The notes under the pieces: generated by a model
What the model was told of the DNA's origin: nothing
The model's input: only the letters and a program-made list of their open reading frames with translations
The model's database searches: none
Assembly: GCF_001612965.1 (NCBI RefSeq)
Contig: NZ_BDBL01000013.1
Location: forward strand, 1 to 64,000
Source: Nocardia kruczakiae NBRC 101016
GTDB taxonomy: Bacteria; Actinomycetota; Actinomycetes; Mycobacteriales; Mycobacteriaceae
Direction: 5' to 3'
Length of the DNA stretch: 64,000 nucleotides
Position numbers and translations under genes: made by a program
Shown here: positions 56,090 to 64,000 of the stretch, piece by piece
How positions within the stretch are numbered: position 1 is the first letter of the stretch
Layout of the letters: each line of letters starts with the position of its first letter

Positions 56090-56790
56090 GCGCCATCGAG
56101 CAGGTCGCCGATTCGGTGTACGTGGTGGCCGGGACGAACGTCAACTGGTCACTGATCACCGGAGACGCCGGCGTGGTCCTCGTCGACGCCGGCTATCCGC
56201 GCGATACCGGCGCGGTACTCGATTCCCTGCGCCAGATCGGGCACGAACCGGCCGATCTGGCGGCGATTCTGCTCACCCACGCCCATCTCGACCACATCGG
56301 CGCCATCCCGACCCTCGTCGAACGCACCGGTGTGCCGGTCTACACGGGAGCGGACGAGGCCGCGCACGCCCGCCGGGAGTATCTGCAGCAGATCACTCCC
56401 GCCGATATGGCCCGCCAACTCCGCACTCCCGGGGGACCGCGGTGGGTGTTCCAGACGCTGCGCGCGCTGGGCGGCCACGTCCGCATGAAGGTGCCTACCG
56501 CCACCGCCTACGACGAGAACACCCTGCGGCAGTTGCCCGGCGGTATCGTGGCCGTCCCCACGCCGGGGCACACCACCGGCCACACCGCCTATCTCATGCC
56601 CGACGAGGGCATCCTCTTCAGCGGCGACGCACTGGTCACCGGTCATCCATTGCTGCCCGGCACCGGACTTCAAGCACTACCCGAGGTGTTCAACCACGAC
56701 GAGGCACAGACCCACACCACCGCGGAATCGCTGATCGCACGACGGCCGCGGCTGCTGATTCCGGGCCACGGCAAACCCATGGCCCGCTGA
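56086..56790 (+). CDS. MBL-fold metallo-hydrolase
   Basis: This 234-residue metallo-beta-lactamase-fold protein shows the zinc motif THAHLDHIG (HxHxDH, residues about 64-69), the later metal ligands in PTPGHTTGHTAY (about His166) and SGDALVTGHP (Asp), and a terminal IPGHGKP. The sequence resembles glyoxalase II/quorum-quenching-type hydrolases; the substrate is not deducible. The ATG overlaps the stop of the reductase fragment. It is convergent with the desaturase gene (15 bp apart). Confidence 0.85.
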   Translation: MSAIEQVADSVYVVAGTNVNWSLITGDAGVVLVDAGYPRDTGAVLDSLRQIGHEPADLAAILLTHAHLDHIGAIPTLVERTGVPVYTGADEAAHARREYLQQITPADMARQLRTPGGPRWVFQTLRALGGHVRMKVPTATAYDENTLRQLPGGIVAVPTPGHTTGHTAYLMPDEGILFSGDALVTGHPLLPGTGLQALPEVFNHDEAQTHTTAESLIARRPRLLIPGHGKPMAR

Positions 56791-56805
56791 TCTCCCCCCG
56801 CTCGG

Positions 56806-57768
56806 TCATACCCCGGCCGGGTCCAGGGCCTCGGCCTTGGCGGCTTCGCGGGCCAGGATGCGCGCCCGCTGCTCCTCGAAGCGCACGACGTCGCGCCCGA
56901 GCTTGTCGAGATACTCGGCCAGCTCCTGGCGGGCGCGCTCGCCTCGCTCGGTGAAATCGGTGCGGCCGAAGACATTCCAGTGCCGCAGCACCGGAGTCAG
57001 CACCTCGTCGAGATGCTGGCGCAGATCGTAGATGCCGTGCTTGACCATCAGCACACCGTTGCGCCGCCAGTTCGGCATTCCGTTGCCGGGCATCGCGAAC
57101 GTCTTCGCGATCTTGGTGACCGATTCCATCGCCTGATCCGGCGCCAGATCGAACGCCGCCGCCGCGAGCGACCGGTAGAAGATCATGTGCAGGTTCTCGT
57201 CGGCCGCGATCCGCGCGAGCATGGTGTCGGCGATCGGGTCGTTGCACACCCGGCCGGTGGCGCGGTGGCTGATACGGGTGGCCAGCTCCTGGAACGTCAC
57301 GTAGGCGACCTGGTCGAGCATGCCGTGGAAATGATCCGGCGCGTGCACCCCGCGCGTCATGTGCACCATCCGGTCCTGCTCCAGCGCCACCGGATCGACC
57401 CCGCGAGTGACCACCAGATAGTCGCGCATGGCGATGGCATGGCGATTCTCCTCGGCGGTCCACCGCCCGACCCAGGTTCCCCAGGCGCCGTCGCGGGAGA
57501 AATGTTCGCTGATGGTCCGGTGATAGGAGGGCAGATTGTCCTCGGTGAGCAGATTGGTGATCATGGCGACCTTCGCCACCTCCGACAGGCGGGACTGTTC
57601 GGGATCCCAATCGACGCCACCGAGTGCCGCGAAATTGCGGCCTTCGTCCCAGGGCACGTAATCGTGCGGGTGCCATTCCTTGGCGGTGGCCAGATGCCGG
57701 TCCAGTTGATTCGCGACCACCGGCTCAAGTTCGGTGAGCAACTGCAACTGCGTCAAATCCTTTGGCAT
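56806..57768 (-). CDS. acyl-ACP desaturase (DesA-type)
   Basis: This 320-residue soluble di-iron enzyme of the acyl-ACP desaturase family inserts a double bond in acyl-ACP chains. The N-terminal tail and PWDEGRNF motif, then the two iron-ligand pairs TAEENRHAIAM (ExxH) and ADENLHMIFY (ExxH), and the helix core follow the mycobacterial DesA1/DesA2 pattern. The ATG follows AAAGGAATTGC. It is divergent from the second MFS-repeat fusion with a 288-bp shared control region. The product may modify membrane or mycolic-acid precursors. Confidence 0.9.
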   Translation of the reverse strand: MPKDLTQLQLLTELEPVVANQLDRHLATAKEWHPHDYVPWDEGRNFAALGGVDWDPEQSRLSEVAKVAMITNLLTEDNLPSYHRTISEHFSRDGAWGTWVGRWTAEENRHAIAMRDYLVVTRGVDPVALEQDRMVHMTRGVHAPDHFHGMLDQVAYVTFQELATRISHRATGRVCNDPIADTMLARIAADENLHMIFYRSLAAAAFDLAPDQAMESVTKIAKTFAMPGNGMPNWRRNGVLMVKHGIYDLRQHLDEVLTPVLRHWNVFGRTDFTERGERARQELAEYLDKLGRDVVRFEEQRARILAREAAKAEALDPAGV

Positions 57769-57990
57769 GCAATTCCTTTCGAAAAGGTGAACCATCGGGT
57801 TTACGACACACAAAGGCGATCCGAGAGCAGTGTTGCGCGGCGATACGCTACCCGCTACTCAGCGGTTGCCGGAAGTTCCCGCCGACGTGTCCCCCGTTCG
57901 ATGGCGCCGGTCGCGTCGCACCGTGAATAGATGTCCGCCGAATCAAACCTGAGGTCCGGACAATTCGGACGTGACATACTCCTCTTCAAT

Positions 57991-58009
57991 TAGTTAGCCA
58001 TCGCAACTA
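57991..58009. promoter_or_regulatory. imperfect dyad in the desA-MFS control region
   Basis: TAGTTAGC-catc-GCAACTA is an inverted repeat with one extra base in the left arm, 48 bp upstream of the MFS start. The area is AT-rich (TATATTATT follows), fitting a promoter with a MarR/TetR-type operator. The remaining 220 bp toward desA show nothing specific. Confidence 0.35.
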
Positions 58010-58056
58010 TATTATTTGGAGACCCATTCCGTTTTCCTGTCGATGAGGGAGAGAAC

Positions 58057-60753
58057 TTGGCTTCCGCCCAACCCGCCGAGGAGCTGGATACCTCCGACAT
58101 CCAGACCATCGGCCGCCGGCTCCGGGTAGATCACGACCACCCGCACTACAAGTGGGTGGCACTGTCGAACACGACCCTCGGCATGTTGATGGTCACGATC
58201 AACTCGTCGATCGTGATCATCTCCCTGCCGGCGATCTTCCGCGGGATCCACCTCAACCCGCTCGAACCCGCCAACGTCAGCTACCTGCTGTGGATGCTGA
58301 TGGGCTTCATGCTCACCTCCGCGGTGCTGGTGGTGATGTTCGGCCGCCTCGGCGACATGTTCGGCCGCGTCCGCATCTACAACCTCGGCTTCGTCATATT
58401 CACCGTCTGCGCGATAGCGCTGTCGTTCGATCCGTTCGATCTCGGCGGCGGCGCGATATGGCTGATCGCCTGGCGTGTGGCGCAAGGTATCGGCGGCGCC
58501 ATGCTGATGGCCAATTCGACGGCCATCCTCACCGACGCCTTCCCCGCCAGGCAGCGCGGTATGGCGCTGGGCATCAACCAGGTCGCGGCGGTCGCCGGTT
58601 CGTTCCTGGGTCTGCTGATCGGCGGTCTGCTCGCCGAGTGGGACTGGAAGGCCATCTTCTGGGTCAGCGTGCCGTTCGGCATTCTCGGCACCGTCTGGTC
58701 CTACAAGTCGCTGCACGACAACGGCGCACGCCAGCCCGGATCGCTCGACATCCCCGGCACCGTCACCTTCGCCCTCGGCCTCACGGCGCTGCTGGCCGGT
58801 ATCACCTACGGCATCCAGCCCTACGGCGACTCCAAGACCGGCTGGGGCAACCCCTGGGTGTTGACCGGCGTCATCGGCGGCATCGTGCTGCTCGTGCTGT
58901 TCTGCGTCATCGAGGCGAAGTCGAAGCAGCCGATGTTCCACCTGAGCCTGTTCCGCAACCGGACCTTCGCGCTGGGCAGTTTCGCGAGCCTCATGGCCTC
59001 CATCAGCCGTGGCGGCCTGCAGTTCATGCTGATCATCTGGCTGCAGGGCATCTGGTTGCCGCTGCACGGCTTCGACTTCGAATCGACGCCGCTGTGGGCC
59101 GGTATCTACATGCTGCCGCTGACCATCGGCTTCCTGGTCTCGGGTCCGCTGTCCGGATATCTGAGCGACCGCTTCGGCGGACGGTTGTTCGCCACCGGCG
59201 GCCTGTTGCTCGCAGCGATCACCTTCGTCCTGCTGATCGTGATCCCGGTGAACTTCAACTACTGGCTGTTCGCGCTGATCATCCTGCTCAACGGCCTCGG
59301 TATGGGCATCTTCACCTCACCGAACACCGCCGAGGTTATGTCCGCGGTGCCGGCCTCGCAGCGCGGTGTCGCCTCCGGTATGCGCGCGACGCTGATGAAC
59401 GGCGGTATGGCACTGTCGATCGGCATCTTCTTCTCGCTGATGATCGTCGGCCTGTCCGGCACGCTGCCCGGCGCGATGAATTCCGGGCTGAAGGGCCAGG
59501 GCGTCCCCGCCGACGTCGCGGGACAGGTCGCGGATATGCCTCCGGTCGGCAGCCTGTTCGCGACCTTCCTCGGCTACAACCCGTTCAAGGAGTTGCTCGG
59601 CCCGAGCGGCACGCTGGACAAGCCGGGCGTGCACTCCGATGTGCTGACCGGCCAGGAATTCTTCCCGCACCTGATCTCCGATCCGTTCCATTCGGGTCTG
59701 GTGGTGGTGTTCCTCGCCGCCGCGGTGATGATGCTGCTCGGTTCGATCGCCTCCTGGTTCGCCCGCGGCGACTACGTCGAGCACGAGGCGCAGGAACTGG
59801 CCGGCGCGGCCGGCGCCGGACTGGTCACCGACGCGGAGGCCGAGGCAGAAACGGGGCGGCCGGCCACCAACGGGCATCTCGTACCCGCCGGTCGCCACGC
59901 CCTCGCGGCCACCGCGGTGATGCCCGCCGCGGCACCGCCCGCCCGGTCGGAGCGCTCGATCAGCGGACATGTGCTGCGCACCGACGGCCATCCCCTCGAG
60001 GGTGTGGCACTGACGCTGATCGACCAGCAGGGACATCAGGTTTCGCGTGCCACCGGCGACCCGCGGGGCCGGTACGTGATCGATCCGCCGGCTCCTGGCA
60101 GCTACGTGCTGATCGTGTCGGCGCGCGGCCAGCAGCCGACCGCGGTCACCGTCGCGGTCGACGGGCGGCCGCAGCGCCTCGACGTCACGTTGCACGGTTC
60201 GGGTGAACTGTCCGGCTTCGTCCGCGCGGCGGGCCGGGCGGTTCCCGACGCCACCGTCACCCTCACCGATCTGCGCGGCCAGGTCGTCGGCGCCGCGGTC
60301 ACCGATGCCGACGGCGGGTACCTGTGCGCGGGTGTCGTCGGCGGCACCTACACGCTGGTCGCGGTGGCCGCGCATCTGCGCCCCACCGCGATGACCCTGA
60401 CCGTGCCCGACAGCGGCGTACTGCACCACGATGTGGAACTGTTCCCGCTGGCCGTGCTCACCGGCTCGGTCCGGGCCGGCGATCGGGCGGTCCCCGACGC
60501 GCTGGTCACGGTTCTCGACGAGACCGGCGCGGTACTCGGCACGGCCCGCACCGACGGCGAGGGCCGCTACAGCGTGACCGACCTGACCGAGGGCACCCAC
60601 ACCGTCGTGGTCCGCGGCTATCCGCCGCGCGAGGCCCGGGTCGAGGTGGCCGGCGGCGCGGTCGAACACGACGTGCGGCTCGGCTACGACCTGTCCGTCG
60701 GCGGCGAGGCCACCGAACCGGACACCTCGGAACCGGCATTCGACCGGGACTGA
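58057..60753 (+). CDS. MFS transporter fused to three carboxypeptidase-regulatory-like repeats (second copy)
   Basis: This 898-residue fusion has the same design as the gene at 40462: an MFS core (residues about 30-590, with GMLMVTINSSIVIISLPAIF, YLLWMLMGFMLTSAVLVVMF and a longer loop near 480-540), then a linker, then three repeats at about 631-712, 713-797 and 798-880. Repeat 1 contains LTLIDQQGHQVSRATG, nearly identical to the other protein (LTLIDQRGHQVSRATG). The MFS parts are less similar than the repeats. The TTG start has GAGGGAG 5-7 nt upstream. A dyad sits in the shared promoter region with desA. Confidence 0.85.
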   Translation: MASAQPAEELDTSDIQTIGRRLRVDHDHPHYKWVALSNTTLGMLMVTINSSIVIISLPAIFRGIHLNPLEPANVSYLLWMLMGFMLTSAVLVVMFGRLGDMFGRVRIYNLGFVIFTVCAIALSFDPFDLGGGAIWLIAWRVAQGIGGAMLMANSTAILTDAFPARQRGMALGINQVAAVAGSFLGLLIGGLLAEWDWKAIFWVSVPFGILGTVWSYKSLHDNGARQPGSLDIPGTVTFALGLTALLAGITYGIQPYGDSKTGWGNPWVLTGVIGGIVLLVLFCVIEAKSKQPMFHLSLFRNRTFALGSFASLMASISRGGLQFMLIIWLQGIWLPLHGFDFESTPLWAGIYMLPLTIGFLVSGPLSGYLSDRFGGRLFATGGLLLAAITFVLLIVIPVNFNYWLFALIILLNGLGMGIFTSPNTAEVMSAVPASQRGVASGMRATLMNGGMALSIGIFFSLMIVGLSGTLPGAMNSGLKGQGVPADVAGQVADMPPVGSLFATFLGYNPFKELLGPSGTLDKPGVHSDVLTGQEFFPHLISDPFHSGLVVVFLAAAVMMLLGSIASWFARGDYVEHEAQELAGAAGAGLVTDAEAEAETGRPATNGHLVPAGRHALAATAVMPAAAPPARSERSISGHVLRTDGHPLEGVALTLIDQQGHQVSRATGDPRGRYVIDPPAPGSYVLIVSARGQQPTAVTVAVDGRPQRLDVTLHGSGELSGFVRAAGRAVPDATVTLTDLRGQVVGAAVTDADGGYLCAGVVGGTYTLVAVAAHLRPTAMTLTVPDSGVLHHDVELFPLAVLTGSVRAGDRAVPDALVTVLDETGAVLGTARTDGEGRYSVTDLTEGTHTVVVRGYPPREARVEVAGGAVEHDVRLGYDLSVGGEATEPDTSEPAFDRD

Positions 60754-61134
60754 CCGAGACCGGCCCGAAAAGACCGATGTCGCAGACTATTTCGCCGGGT
60801 AGCCGGAAGCTGGACCAGGCCGGCTGATGTCCGCTTTCCACTCGCGCCACCGTGTGCCGAGCAGAGGGCATACAGCGGCGATGAAAGTGCCCTGAACGCC
60901 TGTCCCCGTTCGTCTCCGGCGCCGTGCGCCGGCCGCTCGAAATAGGCCACTACCTGCGAAAATCGGTGTCCCCCTCAGCAAACTCGACCGGACACCCGAC
61001 TGCCGGTCCCGCGAATGCTGGTTGTCACGGCACGAAAAACACCGTTAAGCTGGAGTTTGCCAGGAAGATGCTGGGAGAGAAGCTCCCTGGCCGACGAGTT
61101 CGCCCGCGTGCAGTCGACTCGAGGATGGACCGAC
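60754..61134. other. 381-bp gap without a recognisable gene
   Basis: I found no credible protein. A bulged hairpin (GCCAG at 61059 with CTGGC at 61087; inner GGAG/CTCC) lies in the leader of the following small gene. No terminator is obvious after the MFS gene. Confidence 0.35.
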
Positions 61135-61470
61135 ATGACCTTCCTTGCCCTCGGATATCTACGCAGAGATGTCTCGCGACGGCACCAGCATTGGGACGAG
61201 TCCCAAATACGCTGGCTGGCAGGGCGTTTGGGTTACAACCTATGTAAGACCGTGGCATTGAGCAACCGCACCTGCGATCCGATCCAGCAGCTGATCGACG
61301 CGGTGGTGCGACTCGATGCCGAAGCCGTCGTCGTTCCGAGCCTCGACCACTTCGCCGACCGGGTGATCCCCGCCGACCTGCTCGCGATCACCGACGTCGT
61401 CACGGTCACGCCCGAGCACACCTATGCGCGCTGGGCCAGCGGTGAACTGCCCGAATTGAAGGGTACGTAA
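61135..61470 (+). CDS. resolvase N-terminal-like mini-protein
   Basis: This 111-residue protein resembles the N-terminal part of serine recombinases: MTFLALGYLRRDVSRRHQHW (compare GYxRVSTxxQ), the following QIRWLAGRLGYNL, and EAVVVPSLDHFADRVIPADL. It lacks the rest of the catalytic domain and any DNA-binding domain, and an extra residue separates the Arg and Ser positions, so recombinase activity is unlikely. Such short proteins occur singly in actinobacteria; function unknown. GAGG lies 10 nt before the ATG. It ends before a large bidirectional terminator. Confidence 0.7.
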   Translation: MTFLALGYLRRDVSRRHQHWDESQIRWLAGRLGYNLCKTVALSNRTCDPIQQLIDAVVRLDAEAVVVPSLDHFADRVIPADLLAITDVVTVTPEHTYARWASGELPELKGT

Positions 61471-61485
61471 CCGTCCCGAAAAAGT

Positions 61486-61540
61486 CTGTCGCGCAATTCG
61501 TCCGGAATATCGATCGAACGACGGCCGAATTGCGCGACAG
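61486..61540. terminator. large bidirectional terminator hairpin
   Basis: CTGTCGCGCAATTCG (61486-61500) and CGAATTGCGCGACAG (61526-61540) form a perfect 15-bp stem with a 25-nt loop between two convergent genes. On the minus strand it is followed by ACTTTTTC, a good U-run, so it terminates the secreted-protein gene and, in the other direction, the resolvase-like gene. Confidence 0.75.
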
Positions 61541-61550
61541 GGCTTCTGGA

Positions 61551-62021
61551 TCAGCTGCCGGTGATCGCCTCGTAATAGAAGAAGTGGTGGCCCTTCGCAT
61601 CGCAGGAGAAGCTGCCGTGGAAGCCGACCGCGCACGTCGATCCGGCGTGTGAGACCGCGGGGCCGGCGGTCGGCCCGGACCCGGTGCTCTGGCCGTAGGT
61701 CGAGATATCGGGATTACCACCGGGCAGGGTATGCGGAGTCCCGGCATCGAACCCCGGATGCGCAGGCGCCCACGGCACGTCGATGACGACCTCGCGGACC
61801 GGGAAGGGAACCGGCACCGAAACGTTGGTGCCGAGCTGGATGGACATCCACGTCGGCGTCGCGAGGTCACATCCCACGCTGCCGTCGTCGGCGATCGAGC
61901 AGTTCACAGTCCCGGCGGAGAAGTACACCGGCCCCGGAGTGTCGGCGCCGGCCACGCCGCCGAACGCCAACGGCGCTGCCGCACCGGCCATCGCCAACGT
62001 ACGCACGATCCATCGTTTCAC
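61551..62021 (-). CDS. secreted hypothetical protein
   Basis: This 156-residue exported protein has a GTG start (AAGGAGG at 4-5 nt), a signal peptide (VKRWIVRTLAMAGAAAPLAF, cleavage at AGA), and a mature domain with two cysteine pairs (VNCSIADDGSVGCDLA and STCAVGFHGSFSCDAKGHHF) in repeated 'C-8/9-C' spacing. The mature domain appears beta-rich and rich in Gly, Pro and Thr. I cannot assign a family with confidence, though similar small exported proteins occur in mycobacteria and nocardiae. Its transcript ends at the strong hairpin just downstream. Confidence 0.7.
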   Translation of the reverse strand: MKRWIVRTLAMAGAAAPLAFGGVAGADTPGPVYFSAGTVNCSIADDGSVGCDLATPTWMSIQLGTNVSVPVPFPVREVVIDVPWAPAHPGFDAGTPHTLPGGNPDISTYGQSTGSGPTAGPAVSHAGSTCAVGFHGSFSCDAKGHHFFYYEAITGS

Positions 62022-62109
62022 GCTGCCTCCTTCGATCTGATGATGTCCCTGACATACCCATCGGCCAACCGCCACAACCCATTACGAGTGCGCGCCGCAC
62101 CCGGACCGG

Positions 62110-62805
62110 CTATCGGGGCGGGTCCATCCGCGTCAGGTACTCGTCGAGCCGGGCGGCGCCGGCCAGGAGATGGCGACTACGGGTGATCAGACGTTGCTGC
62201 CACACCTCGAGAAATACACTCAGCGCCGCCGCGCCGCCCGCCTCGCGCAACGACTCCAGGAACTGCGCGACCTGCGGCAGCAGGTAGCCCCCGCGGCGAA
62301 GTTGCCTGGCGATCTCGGCGTCACGCACGCAGTCCGGGCCGTACCGGCGGTAGCCGGTCACCCGGTCGCGGTCGGGGTGCAGAATGCCGTGGGTTTCCCA
62401 GGTGCGCAGGGTCGCCGGATGCACCCCGATCCGGCGCGCGAGTTCGCCCACGGTCAGGGGCGGCCCGGGAACCGGTGCGGGCGCGGTGGACAGGCCGCTG
62501 AGGGCCGTCGCTACGTCGGTGCGCGTCCCGCGTTCGGTCAGTAGTGCGACGTGCGCGGCATCGATGAGCCGGTAGGCGGATTCGAGGTCGTCGCGATGGA
62601 CCGCACGCATGATCTCCGCGGCCTGCCGATGCCCGTGCCCGGCGCGAAGGGCGAGGAAGGCGCGCAGCGCCAGCGCGTGCCGCGGGGTATAGCGGCGATA
62701 ACCGGTCTCGGTGCGCTCGGTCGGCGGCAGGATGCCCGCATCGTCGTAATTGCGGATCGCCTGCGGGGACAATCCGTGTTCGCGGGCGAGATCGACGGGT
62801 CGCAG
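62110..62805 (-). CDS. double MerR-domain transcriptional regulator
   Basis: This 231-residue protein contains two MerR-type DNA-binding domains. The first, at residues 1-60 (SPQAIRNYDDAGILP, ETGYRRYT), begins with RPVDLAREHG and the second lies at about 117-185 (GELARRIGVHPATLRTWETH, VTGYRRYGPDCV). No ligand domain is evident. The strong ribosome binding site GGAGGT lies 5 nt before a CTG codon in frame; starting at CTG restores the complete first domain, while the first canonical start (TTG 62770-62772) would cut its first helix. It is divergent from the erythromycin-esterase gene, which it probably controls. Confidence 0.82.
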   Translation of the reverse strand: MRPVDLAREHGLSPQAIRNYDDAGILPPTERTETGYRRYTPRHALALRAFLALRAGHGHRQAAEIMRAVHRDDLESAYRLIDAAHVALLTERGTRTDVATALSGLSTAPAPVPGPPLTVGELARRIGVHPATLRTWETHGILHPDRDRVTGYRRYGPDCVRDAEIARQLRRGGYLLPQVAQFLESLREAGGAAALSVFLEVWQQRLITRSRHLLAGAARLDEYLTRMDPPR

Positions 62806-62871
62806 GGTGTACCTCCGTTTGAGACTTCGACCAGTGTTCTACCAGCTCGTTTCCGCAGAAGTTTCACTCGA

Positions 62872-62895
62872 ACCTTCAACGATAGTGTCGAAGGT
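62872..62895. promoter_or_regulatory. MerR-type operator upstream of the esterase gene
   Basis: ACCTTC-N12-GAAGGT is a perfect 24-bp dyad 25 bp before the erythromycin-esterase start. Its size and position fit a MerR-family operator between the divergent genes. A GATAGT inside the dyad may be the -10 element. Confidence 0.5.
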
Positions 62896-62919
62896 ATTCG
62901 CTGCCGGAAAGGGGTATCC

Positions 62920-64000
62920 ATGTCCACTGCCACCAGCCTGCGCGCCATCGGCCGCCCACTCGACGACCCGGTGAGCCTGGGCCGCACACTCGACGAACTG
63001 CTCGCCGCGCGTGCCGAACCTCCGGCGCTGCTCGGACTCGGCGAACCGACGCACGGAATCGCGGCATTCCCGTTGCTGCGCAACGACATTCTGGCCCACC
63101 TCGTGGAGCGGGGATTCCGGTCGATCGCGCTGGAGATCGATCTGTTCGCCGCAACCCGGGTCGACGACTACATCCACGGCGCCACCGCGGATATCGACGA
63201 GGTCCTCGCCACCGGGTTCAGCCACGGCTTCGGCGCGGTCCCGGGCAACCGCGAACTCGTCGAATGGCTGCGCGCCTACAACGCCGGGCGGTCGCCGCGA
63301 GATCGCGTGCACTGCTATGGATTCGACGCGCCGGTGGAGATCTCCGCCGCGCCGAGTCCGCGCTACACGCTGTCGGCGGTCAACGAGTATCTGCCGGCGG
63401 CGCTGCGGCCGGAGTCGGCACGTGACCTCGACGCCCTGCTCGGCGCCGATGCCGAGTGGACGAACGAGGCGGCCATGTTCGATCCGGCCGCCTCCGTCGG
63501 CAATTCCGACCGTGCCCGGGCCCTGCGCGTCGTCGCCGACGACCTCGCCGGCGCGCTGCACCGCGCGGGTCCCGGTCTGCGACCGGCCGATCCGACCGGC
63601 TACGACCGGGCGGTCGCCCACGCGCGCACCGCCCAGGGCCTGCTGCGCTACCACGCGGCCATGGCCACTCCGGCCACCGATCGCCTCGGTGTCCTGCTGA
63701 GCGTGCGCGCCGAGATGATGGCCGAGAACCTGCTGGCGATCGTCGAGCGGGAGCGGCACCGCGGGCCGAGCCTCGCCTTCGCCCACAACGCCCACCTCCA
63801 GCGCGCGCACTCCCCCGGCGAGGACACGCCCGGCTGGGGTGGCGCCGGGGCGCTCGTCGCCCTCGCTCTCGGAGACCGCTATACGGTCGTGACGACCGAC
63901 GGCGCCCCGGCCTGCGATCCGGCCACCCTGCAGGGCGTGCTGGCAGAGGCGACCACACGCCGAACCCTGTTTCCCGCAAGCGAATTGCGCGACTCACTAC
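62920..64000 (+). CDS. erythromycin esterase-like hydrolase, cut by right edge
   Basis: Residues 1-360 of an erythromycin-esterase (Ere) superfamily protein. Ere enzymes open the macrolide lactone by hydrolysis; other members are of unknown use. Motifs: LLGLGEPTHG (a Glu and His pair of the active site) at about residues 39-48, FRSIALEIDLFAA with its acidic pair near 70, and FAHNAHLQRAHSP near 290 with a conserved His. The ATG follows AAGGGG. The protein continues beyond the window, so completeness is unknown. It is divergent from the double-MerR gene, suggesting inducible expression. Confidence 0.85.
   Translation, partial: MSTATSLRAIGRPLDDPVSLGRTLDELLAARAEPPALLGLGEPTHGIAAFPLLRNDILAHLVERGFRSIALEIDLFAATRVDDYIHGATADIDEVLATGFSHGFGAVPGNRELVEWLRAYNAGRSPRDRVHCYGFDAPVEISAAPSPRYTLSAVNEYLPAALRPESARDLDALLGADAEWTNEAAMFDPAASVGNSDRARALRVVADDLAGALHRAGPGLRPADPTGYDRAVAHARTAQGLLRYHAAMATPATDRLGVLLSVRAEMMAENLLAIVERERHRGPSLAFAHNAHLQRAHSPGEDTPGWGGAGALVALALGDRYTVVTTDGAPACDPATLQGVLAEATTRRTLFPASELRDSL

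Overview
The window is high-GC actinobacterial DNA with the gene content of a mycolic-acid bacterium, most likely Nocardia or a close relative. The pointers are a complete eight-gene yrbE/mce operon, an MmpL transporter, a mycobacterial-type reducing PKS with a PapA acyltransferase, a cutinase resembling mycobacterial Rv3802c, a FadD acyl-CoA ligase, an acyl-ACP desaturase and many GTG/TTG starts. The genus is inferred from gene families; no rRNA or tRNA gene is visible. No insertion sequence, prophage or CRISPR array was recognised.

Layout. 0-6.3 kb: a NUDIX remnant, a 57-residue protein with an MpaB-type oxygenase, a FadD ligase, a cutinase with a small Rossmann protein, and a 3-hydroxyacyl-CoA dehydrogenase. 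6.4-10.1 kb: a chloramphenicol-type MFS exporter with a leader hairpin, then an ECF42-type sigma factor with its DGPF partner and a DHFR-like reductase. 10.2-21.4 kb: mixed metabolism (SAM methyltransferase, GH1 glucosidase, Mug glycosylase, GtrA, MATE, an LLM oxidoreductase/DUF1684 pair, an FAD oxidoreductase, a secreted lipase), including a striking T-shaped inverted-repeat element at 18118-18175.

21.9-34.8 kb is the main candidate system: a four-gene minus-strand operon (2147-residue KS-AT-DH-ER-KR-ACP synthase, PapA acyltransferase, unknown protein, 14-helix-type MFS) divergent from a TTG-start mmpL. By analogy with sulfolipid and acyltrehalose loci it should make, esterify and export an acylated envelope lipid, but this gene set matches none that I can name.

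34.9-43.9 kb: HAD phosphatase, AraC regulator, PAS-ANTAR protein, a 54-residue membrane protein, a divergent ABC ATPase with a YhgE/Pip permease, an MFS carrying three carboxypeptidase-regulatory-like repeats, and an APH-fold protein with altered catalytic residues. 44.0-53.5 kb: the mce operon (yrbEA, yrbEB, mceA-F) followed by a Mam protein and a thioesterase, preceded by three half-sites at exact 12-bp spacing. 53.5-64.0 kb: a secreted GH65 protein, an aldo/keto reductase remnant joined to an MBL hydrolase, an acyl-ACP desaturase divergent from a second MFS-repeat fusion, a resolvase-like mini-protein, a secreted protein, and a double-MerR regulator with a probable CTG start divergent from an erythromycin-esterase gene cut by the right edge.

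The envelope theme recurs: lipid synthesis and export (PKS/PapA/MmpL/MFS), lipid import (Mce), fatty-acid activation and modification (FadD, FadB2-like, desaturase, thioesterase) and secreted lipid or glycan hydrolases. Several resistance-type genes are interspersed.
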